From Butyrivibrio sp. (GTDB taxonomy: Bacteria; Bacillota; Clostridia; Lachnospirales; Lachnospiraceae), in assembly GCA_016297265.1 (NCBI GenBank), contig JAEDHB010000004.1, positions 1-63,452 of the forward strand: a DNA stretch of 63,452 nt. Reading direction: 5' to 3'. Positions within the stretch are counted from its first letter, which is position 1. Each line of letters begins with the position of its first letter. The notes below the pieces were generated by a model. It had not been told where the DNA came from and made no database searches. It worked only from the letters and a program-made list of their open reading frames with translations. Below, one piece after another: positions 58,587-63,452 of this stretch. The position numbers were made by a program, and so were the translations under genes.

Positions 58587-59675
58587 CTACTTTCTTCTAA
58601 ATCTAAAGGCCTCTCCGTGAAAACTTATCATCACTCTGTTTTTGAACCATAACCCCCACTTATCCTCGTCCTCATCATAAGCTATTTTCGTAATAAAGCA
58701 TTTGAAATCCGGAGTCAGTGATTCTTCATCATCGGCATCAATTATTTCAAGTTCCACTCTATCTGTCAATTCGCAATATCCCACATTCGGAACAGTGATT
58801 AGCATCTTTGAAGAGCTGTCCTCCTCCGGTGCAAATCTTTTGGCAGTGATATACCCTCTTTCTCCCACAAAACTTAATTCAACATCAAGTCCAACCGCAT
58901 CATCCATTAAAATTATCAATGGTACCGGCACGGCAAAATCAACATAATCCGTAAAATAGTCATGAGGAAGTTTACTCCTTACTCTAAGCACAGACTCATC
59001 AATCATCCTTTTTACTTTTCTGTCACCAAAATAATCATGATTTGTCACGCGCAGATTAATTGCATATTGAGCCTGCATATAGTAATGCAGTGCCTTGTCA
59101 ATATCTTTTTCAACACCGGTTCCATTCTCATACATACTCCCCATTCGGAGAGCAATATCTGCAAACTTGCAGGCATAAATACCTTTACAAAAGAAATCAT
59201 AATTCTCATCATATATTTCGCTGACAAGATTTGCGGCAGCCTTCTCACTCCTGCAGACTCCCAGCCCTTTAATAAACATGTCAGCCAGTTTATATTTTGA
59301 TTCATATATTCCATTAGCCGCACCGACGCTAAAGTATTTGAACGCAGCATCATAGTCCGGCTCGCCATCGGTACACCGTCCGTAATAATATATATACCCC
59401 AAGGTATTATAGTGGAATGGATTGGCATCCCCATTCATCTCAATCAATTGCAAAAGTATATCCCTGGACATAAACCAGTCACATTCGTACGCTTCATCTC
59501 CGCCATAACAACTGTAGGCCTTGGCCACAAGTGCCTCAGTCCACATTTTGGAGCAGCCTTCTTCAACCAGTTCGCGGTACAAGGCAATTTCTGCCTGCGA
59601 GGCTCCTCTCAGTGTACGTATCTCGTCATTATATTCCTGAATATATTTTCTCTTATCTTCTTCAGAATTAAACAA
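58587..59675 (-). CDS. Sel1-like repeat protein (TTG start)
   Basis: The protein has Sel1/TPR-like repeats at about 80-210 (LGYIYYYGRC, AAFKYFSVGAANGIYESKYKLADMFIKGLG, MGSMYENGTGVEKDIDKALHYYMQA). The C-terminal half is beta-rich (VPLIILMDDAVGLDVELSF) and not recognised; it may be a cytoplasmic scaffold. The start is taken at TTG 59675, 10 bases after AAAGGGGG. The ATG at 59699 touches the predicted -10 box and would lie outside the transcript, so it is rejected. Length from TTG is 362 residues. The ectodomain gene follows in the same unit. Confidence 0.8.
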   Translation of the reverse strand: MFNSEEDKRKYIQEYNDEIRTLRGASQAEIALYRELVEEGCSKMWTEALVAKAYSCYGGDEAYECDWFMSRDILLQLIEMNGDANPFHYNTLGYIYYYGRCTDGEPDYDAAFKYFSVGAANGIYESKYKLADMFIKGLGVCRSEKAAANLVSEIYDENYDFFCKGIYACKFADIALRMGSMYENGTGVEKDIDKALHYYMQAQYAINLRVTNHDYFGDRKVKRMIDESVLRVRSKLPHDYFTDYVDFAVPVPLIILMDDAVGLDVELSFVGERGYITAKRFAPEEDSSSKMLITVPNVGYCELTDRVELEIIDADDEESLTPDFKCFITKIAYDEDEDKWGLWFKNRVMISFHGEAFRFRRK

Positions 59676-59699
59676 TATAACCGTTCCCCCTTTGCACAT

Positions 59700-59728
59700 A
59701 TTATACTATTTTCGGAAAACTTTTACAA
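59700..59728 (-). promoter_or_regulatory. Promoter of the Sel1-repeat gene
   Basis: On the minus strand there is -35 TTGTAA (59723-59728), a 17-bp spacer and a perfect -10 TATAAT (59700-59705). Its position decides the start codon of the Sel1-repeat gene, because transcription would begin near 59694. Confidence 0.75.
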
Positions 59729-59738
59729 ATAGAAACAA

Positions 59739-59765
59739 CGGCAGAACACAAAAAGAATTCTGCCG
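59739..59765 (-). terminator. Terminator after argG
   Basis: A stem CGGCAGAA/TTCTGCCG (59739-59746 with 59758-59765) lies 31 bases past the argG stop and is followed on the minus strand by TTGTTTC. Confidence 0.75.
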
Positions 59766-59796
59766 CTGTTTTCTTAAATCCGAATATTACGTTATA

Positions 59797-61020
59797 TTAT
59801 TTTTTGTTCTCGTCAAGATTCTGTTTCATCATTGCTCTTACCTTCATTGAAAGTCCAAACAGATTGATGAAGCCTGAAGCGTCTTTATGATCATACAAAT
59901 CACCGGTTGTAAATGATGCAAGGCTCTCAGAATACAATGAATATGGGGATGTTGTTCCCTGCTTAATTATATTGCCCTTGTAAAGTTTCATCTTAACCTT
60001 ACCTGTTACTGTCTCCTGTGTTTTATCCACAAATGCTGACAATGATTCACGAAGCGGGCAGAACCACTTTCCTTCATATACAAGGTCAGCAAATCTTGTT
60101 GCTACAAGCTTCTTGTATGCAAGTGTTTCACGGTCAAGACAGATTTCTTCAAGCTGAGTATGAGCCTCCATAAGGATTGTTCCGCCCGGTGTCTCGTATA
60201 CACCACGGGATTTCATACCAACAACACGGTTTTCAACAATATCGATGATACCGATTCCGTGCTTACCTCCAAGACGGTTAAGCTCTCTGATAATGTCGGA
60301 AACCTTCATTCGCTTTCCGTTAACTGCAACAGGAACACCTGCCTCAAAATCAATTTCAACATCCTCTGCTTCATCAGGAGCATTCTGAGGAGTTACGCTC
60401 AAAACTAACAAATCATCATAATTTGGTGCAAGAGCAGGATTCTCAAGTTCAAGACCCTCATGGCTGATGTGCCAGATATTTCTGTCACGGCTGTAGGAGT
60501 GACTTGCATCAAAAGGAAGGTCAATTCCATGTGCCCTGCAAAAATCTATTTCGTCCTCACGGGACTGCATTGTCCACTCAGGCTGCCTCCAGGTAGCAAT
60601 AACTTTGATGTCCGGTGCCAGTGCCTTGATTGAAAGTTCAAATCTCAACTGGTCATTACCCTTACCTGTAGCACCGTGGCAAATTGCAACAGCGCCTTCT
60701 TTTCTTGCAATTTCAACAAGCTTCTTTGCAATAACAGGCCTTGCAAAAGACGTACCCAGTAAATATTTATTCTCATAAACAGCATTCGCCTTGACAGTTG
60801 GCATAATATACTCATCGCAAAGCTCATCAACTACATCCTCAATGTATAATTTTTCAGCGCCTGAGTATTTCGCTCTCTCGTCGAGTCCTTCAAGCTCGCT
60901 TTCCTGTCCGACGTCAACGCAGCAACAGATAACATCATATCCGTATGTTTCCTTCAACCATGGAATGATTGCTGTTGTGTCAAGTCCGCCTGAATATGCT
61001 AAAACAACTTTTTCTGCCAT
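59797..61020 (-). CDS. argG: Argininosuccinate synthase ArgG
   Basis: ArgG joins citrulline and aspartate with ATP to give argininosuccinate. The PP-loop AYSGGLDTTAI opens the protein and GATGKGNDQLRF, SREDEIDFC and ETPGGTIL are further family motifs. Length is 407 residues from ATG 61020, normal for bacteria. That ATG follows TGATGGAGGAAAAAATA; a longer frame to 61083 is rejected. argH and other arginine genes are not adjacent, and a terminator follows, so argG is monocistronic here. Confidence 0.97.
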   Translation of the reverse strand: MAEKVVLAYSGGLDTTAIIPWLKETYGYDVICCCVDVGQESELEGLDERAKYSGAEKLYIEDVVDELCDEYIMPTVKANAVYENKYLLGTSFARPVIAKKLVEIARKEGAVAICHGATGKGNDQLRFELSIKALAPDIKVIATWRQPEWTMQSREDEIDFCRAHGIDLPFDASHSYSRDRNIWHISHEGLELENPALAPNYDDLLVLSVTPQNAPDEAEDVEIDFEAGVPVAVNGKRMKVSDIIRELNRLGGKHGIGIIDIVENRVVGMKSRGVYETPGGTILMEAHTQLEEICLDRETLAYKKLVATRFADLVYEGKWFCPLRESLSAFVDKTQETVTGKVKMKLYKGNIIKQGTTSPYSLYSESLASFTTGDLYDHKDASGFINLFGLSMKVRAMMKQNLDENKK

Positions 61021-61054
61021 TATTTTTTCCTCCATCATATTATTATCTTTGTTA

Positions 61055-61083
61055 AGTTTACAACTCATTAAGTGTTTGTGCAA
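61055..61083 (-). promoter_or_regulatory. Putative argG promoter
   Basis: On the minus strand there is -35 TTGCAC (61078-61083), a 17-bp spacer and -10 TAAACT (61055-61060). The -35 box overlaps that of the divergent AAA+ gene. A clear ArgR box was not found. Confidence 0.45.
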
Positions 61084-61104
61084 GAGAATATTTTATGATA
61101 TTAT
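61076..61104 (+). promoter_or_regulatory. Putative promoter of the Lon-like AAA+ gene
   Basis: Plus-strand -35 TTGTGC (61076-61081), a 17-bp spacer and -10 TATTAT (61099-61104). It shares bases 61078-61081 with the opposing argG -35, so the two promoters may compete for polymerase. Confidence 0.5.
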
Positions 61105-61134
61105 TAAAAAAATATGATTATCAAGGAGAAGGAA

Positions 61135-62619
61135 ATGCCAGTATTTGATTTTAAAGATAAACCGGATGCAAACAATGCTTCAGTTTGCACATATACCACA
61201 TTCCGTTCATGGGTCAATGAGCCCGATGAAGAACATCCCATTATGATTATTGCTAATCCTGACAATAAATTTAAGCATCATACCAACGGAATGTTCATCA
61301 ACCCTATAAAAAGAACTTCCTTTGAGATTCACGAGAATGACGAAAAAGTCAGTTTCGATATCATCAAAATAGATTCAAGATTCACAAGCCTTTACAAATG
61401 GCTTGGCGAAAACCATATCAAGGTCAAGCTCACCGGAGCAAGTACTCCTCAAGGCTACTGCGTATACAAAATTCGCGAACAGGCCTTTTCGGACAATGCA
61501 AAAATGTCCTCAGGGGACGGTTTTCTCCAGTACATGATTGACCGTCTGCTCTCCAGTGACCCTCCAAGCGAGGAACCTGTTGATGAGAATGCCGATGTTG
61601 AAGGCGACGGAATGAAGCTTACCAGCATCCAGAGCATTACGGATTTCATTGCATGTGCCGGTAAAACATTACCTGAGAACATTCAGGTGTGGGCAAGGCG
61701 TAATCTTGTGGTTGCAAAATCCAACGAGGTATCACCGGAAGAAAGGCGTCACGCACAGAGAGCACTCTCAACTATGATGAGCATCAACTGGAAAAGCAAT
61801 TATTTTGCCTCCATCGACCCTGTGGAAGCTAAAAGAATCCTCGACGAAGAGCTCTATGGAATGGAGAAAGTCAAGCAGAGAATCATTGAGACAATCATTC
61901 AGATAAACCGAACCCATACCCTTCCTGCGTACGGACTTCTTATTGTTGGTCCTGCCGGAACAGGTAAATCACAGGTAGCATATGCAGTTGCCAGAATTCT
62001 CAAGCTGTCATGGACAACTTTGGATATGAGTTCAATCAATGACCCGGAGCAGCTCACGGGAAGTTCGAGAGTATATGCCAATGCCAAACCGGGAATCATT
62101 ATGGAAGCATTTGCACAAGCCGGCGAATCAAAGCTTGTATTTATCATCAACGAGCTTGACAAGGCAAATGAAGGCAAGGGCAACGGCAATCCTGCCGATG
62201 TTCTGCTCACTCTGTTAGACAATCTGGGTTTCACTGACAACTATATGGAATGTATGATTCCTACCGATGGTGTATATCCGATTGCAACGGCCAACGATAA
62301 AAGCAAAATAAGTGCTCCGATTATGTCGCGTTTTGCCGTAATCGAAATCCCTGACTATACAGCCGAGGAGAAAAAGGTGATTTTTTCAAAATTTGCCCTT
62401 CCAAAGATTCTTAAGAGAATGAGTATGTCGGAAGATGAAATCTGTATAACCGAGGACGGACTAAATACAATAGTCGAGCTCTGTTCCCAGACTTCAGGTA
62501 TCCGTGATGTAGAACAGGTTGCGGAGCATCTTGCTGCCCATGCGCTATATCAGATAGAAGTAAACCATCTTACCAGCGTCACATTCGACTCCGAGGCAAT
62601 AAAGCAATTATTAAATTAA
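61135..62619 (+). CDS. Lon-like AAA+ ATPase lacking a protease domain
   Basis: The 494-residue protein has an unrecognised N-terminal 220 residues and then a Lon-type AAA+ module. LDEELYGMEKVKQRI matches the Lon lead-in, Walker A is GPAGTGKS (272-279), sensor 1 is IATAND, and PIMSRFAVIEIPDYTAEEK matches the Lon arginine-finger region. Walker B reads FIINELDK, with Asn where the metal Asp is expected, so hydrolysis may be slow or absent. The chain ends after the AAA+ small domain; no Ser-Lys protease part follows. ATG 61135 has AAGGAGAAGGAA in front. A chaperone-like or regulatory role is inferred; partners unknown. Confidence 0.85.
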   Translation: MPVFDFKDKPDANNASVCTYTTFRSWVNEPDEEHPIMIIANPDNKFKHHTNGMFINPIKRTSFEIHENDEKVSFDIIKIDSRFTSLYKWLGENHIKVKLTGASTPQGYCVYKIREQAFSDNAKMSSGDGFLQYMIDRLLSSDPPSEEPVDENADVEGDGMKLTSIQSITDFIACAGKTLPENIQVWARRNLVVAKSNEVSPEERRHAQRALSTMMSINWKSNYFASIDPVEAKRILDEELYGMEKVKQRIIETIIQINRTHTLPAYGLLIVGPAGTGKSQVAYAVARILKLSWTTLDMSSINDPEQLTGSSRVYANAKPGIIMEAFAQAGESKLVFIINELDKANEGKGNGNPADVLLTLLDNLGFTDNYMECMIPTDGVYPIATANDKSKISAPIMSRFAVIEIPDYTAEEKKVIFSKFALPKILKRMSMSEDEICITEDGLNTIVELCSQTSGIRDVEQVAEHLAAHALYQIEVNHLTSVTFDSEAIKQLLN

Positions 62620-62651
62620 GAATTAACAAAATAATCTTGAGTTATAATAAC

Positions 62652-62696
62652 GCCCCCAATGGTAGGACTAAACGTCTAACCCTTGGGGGCATTGTA
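62652..62696. terminator. Long bidirectional terminator hairpin
   Basis: Stem GCCCCCAA/TTGGGGGC (62652-62659 with 62683-62690) is extended inside by GGT/ACC and GAC/GTC pairs around a small loop, followed by ATTGTATTTG on the plus strand. It separates the convergent AAA+ and kinase genes. Confidence 0.8.
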
Positions 62697-62727
62697 TTTG
62701 TTAATAACTGTTTTGCATAATATGAAT

Positions 62728-63387
62728 CTATATCAGACAGTTTACCATAGTCTTCATCAGTTCATTAATTCTAATCGGTTTAGCGAGATGTCCGTCCATG
62801 CCTGCTTCCAAGGCATCCCTCTTATCCTCCTCAAAGGCATTGGCCGTCATTGCAATAATAGGAATACCGGCCTTAGCTTTATCCACAAGGCATCGGATTG
62901 CTTTGGTTGCCTCGTAACCATTCATTTCAGGCATCTGAATATCCATAAGTATGAGATCGTAATAATACGCATCTGCCGCTTGAAGCATCTCCACGCATCT
63001 TTTTCCGTTTTCGGCTCTCTCAACTTCAAAGTCTACCTGCGAAAGAATTGTCTGTGCAATTTCCGCATTGAGGTCATTATCCTCTGCAAGGAGGATTCTT
63101 TTACCGGAAAATTTTACATCCGCATATCGATCCTCAATCTGTCCGACAATATTGCGATCCTTTTCCGTGGCAATCTTATGAGGAAGTGTAACCGTTATTT
63201 TGGTACCCTTGCCAATCTCACTCTCAACCTCAATCGTTCCATCCATAATATCAACCAGATTTTTAACAATGGACATTCCGATTCCGCTGCCTTCCACACG
63301 GCTTTCCGTACTTGTCCGTTCCCTGGAAAAAGCATCAAAAATATGTTCCTTGAACTGTTCAGACATTCCGATTCCGTTATCCTCCAC
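62728..63387 (-). CDS. Hybrid histidine kinase, C-terminal part (HATPase fragment plus receiver), broken near the right edge
   Basis: The readable frame gives the end of an HATPase_c domain (EDNGIGMSEQF, GSGIGMSIVKNL) and a complete receiver with phospho-acceptor Asp in ILMDIQMP, closely like the four kinases at 22-35 kb. Going upstream, the frame meets TGA at about 63400-63402, five codons before the GTG at 63387. The last 65 bases are instead open in another frame (reading DEQKIILQNQQERAML, a coiled-coil-like linker). HisKA and most of HATPase are missing between them. This may be a deletion, a pseudogene or an assembly join between paralogous kinases at a contig end. Confidence 0.65.
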   Translation of the reverse strand: MEDNGIGMSEQFKEHIFDAFSRERTSTESRVEGSGIGMSIVKNLVDIMDGTIEVESEIGKGTKITVTLPHKIATEKDRNIVGQIEDRYADVKFSGKRILLAEDNDLNAEIAQTILSQVDFEVERAENGKRCVEMLQAADAYYYDLILMDIQMPEMNGYEATKAIRCLVDKAKAGIPIIAMTANAFEEDKRDALEAGMDGHLAKPIRINELMKTMVNCLI

Positions 63388-63452
63388 GGTGGTTTGAGAT
63401 TCTCAGCATTGCACGTTCCTGCTGATTCTGAAGAATTATTTTCTGTTCATCA

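Noticed and set aside
59676..59699. ATG start of the Sel1-repeat gene at 59699
   Set aside because: It touches the predicted -10 box TATAAT, so it would precede the transcription start; TTG at 59675 has a proper ribosome site.
1..63452. CRISPR arrays, insertion sequences, integrases, phage genes or diversity-generating retroelements
   Set aside because: No repeat-spacer pattern, transposase, reverse transcriptase or phage structural gene was recognised on either strand.

Overview
The window looks like a chromosomal segment of an anaerobic, low-GC Firmicute, most likely a Lachnospiraceae-type Clostridium. The basis is AT-rich intergenic DNA with canonical TTGACA/TATAAT-like promoters, strong GGAGG ribosome binding sites, large orphan hybrid histidine kinases, a selenium-dependent molybdenum hydroxylase maturation cluster, a papain-like protease with a large C-terminal region, and an oxalate/formate-type MFS transporter. 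The assignment is inference; there is no rRNA or other taxonomic marker. No tRNA, rRNA, CRISPR, transposase, integrase or phage gene was recognised. Nearly all genes are on the minus strand; three plus-strand blocks interrupt this (12442-13575, 38914-43234, 61135-62619). No stretch over 300 bases lacks a gene.

1-13.6 kb: a TetR regulator cut by the left edge with its own operator; modCBA molybdate ABC transporter plus an XdhC-like chaperone; a secreted papain-like protease with its own promoter; and a tightly overlapping operon yqeC-moaC-selD-[secreted SGNH hydrolase]-yedF-DUF3343-yqeB, with a cysteine desulfurase of the same system divergently transcribed. Together they would take up molybdate, mobilise sulfur and selenium, make selenophosphate and mature a Se-Mo hydroxylase that is not itself in the window.

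13.6-22.5 kb: an ABC-F ATPase with a hairpin leader, then a putative CDP-alditol/teichoic-acid-like cassette (IspD/TarI cytidylyltransferase, SDR oxidoreductase, two-domain glycosyl/glycerophosphotransferase), an acyltransferase-3 membrane protein, and a PurF paralogue whose glutaminase half has lost its catalytic residues.

22.5-38.7 kb: one apparent operon of about 13 kb containing four hybrid histidine kinases and a GAF-GGDEF membrane protein, with UDP-galactopyranose mutase, a NUDIX hydrolase and a DUF1294 protein in its middle. Then an aldo/keto reductase-ferredoxin protein, a membrane-anchored PspA-like coiled-coil protein and a polysaccharide deacetylase.

38.9-47.6 kb: a MoxR-DUF58-transglutaminase operon (plus strand), then TSCPD protein, small membrane protein, oxalate/formate-family MFS transporter, nitroreductase and MATE exporter.

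47.7-59.7 kb: an apparent envelope-signalling operon (FecR-like protein, CHASE2 class III cyclase, TIM-barrel isomerase-like protein, GAF-GGDEF diguanylate cyclase, two paralogous secreted proteins flanking a polytopic membrane protein), preceded by a Sel1-repeat gene and a single-span ectodomain protein. This is the best candidate here for an undescribed system.

59.7-63.4 kb: argG, a divergent Lon-like AAA+ ATPase without a protease domain, and the C-terminal part of a fifth hybrid kinase whose reading frame breaks about 60 bases before the right edge.
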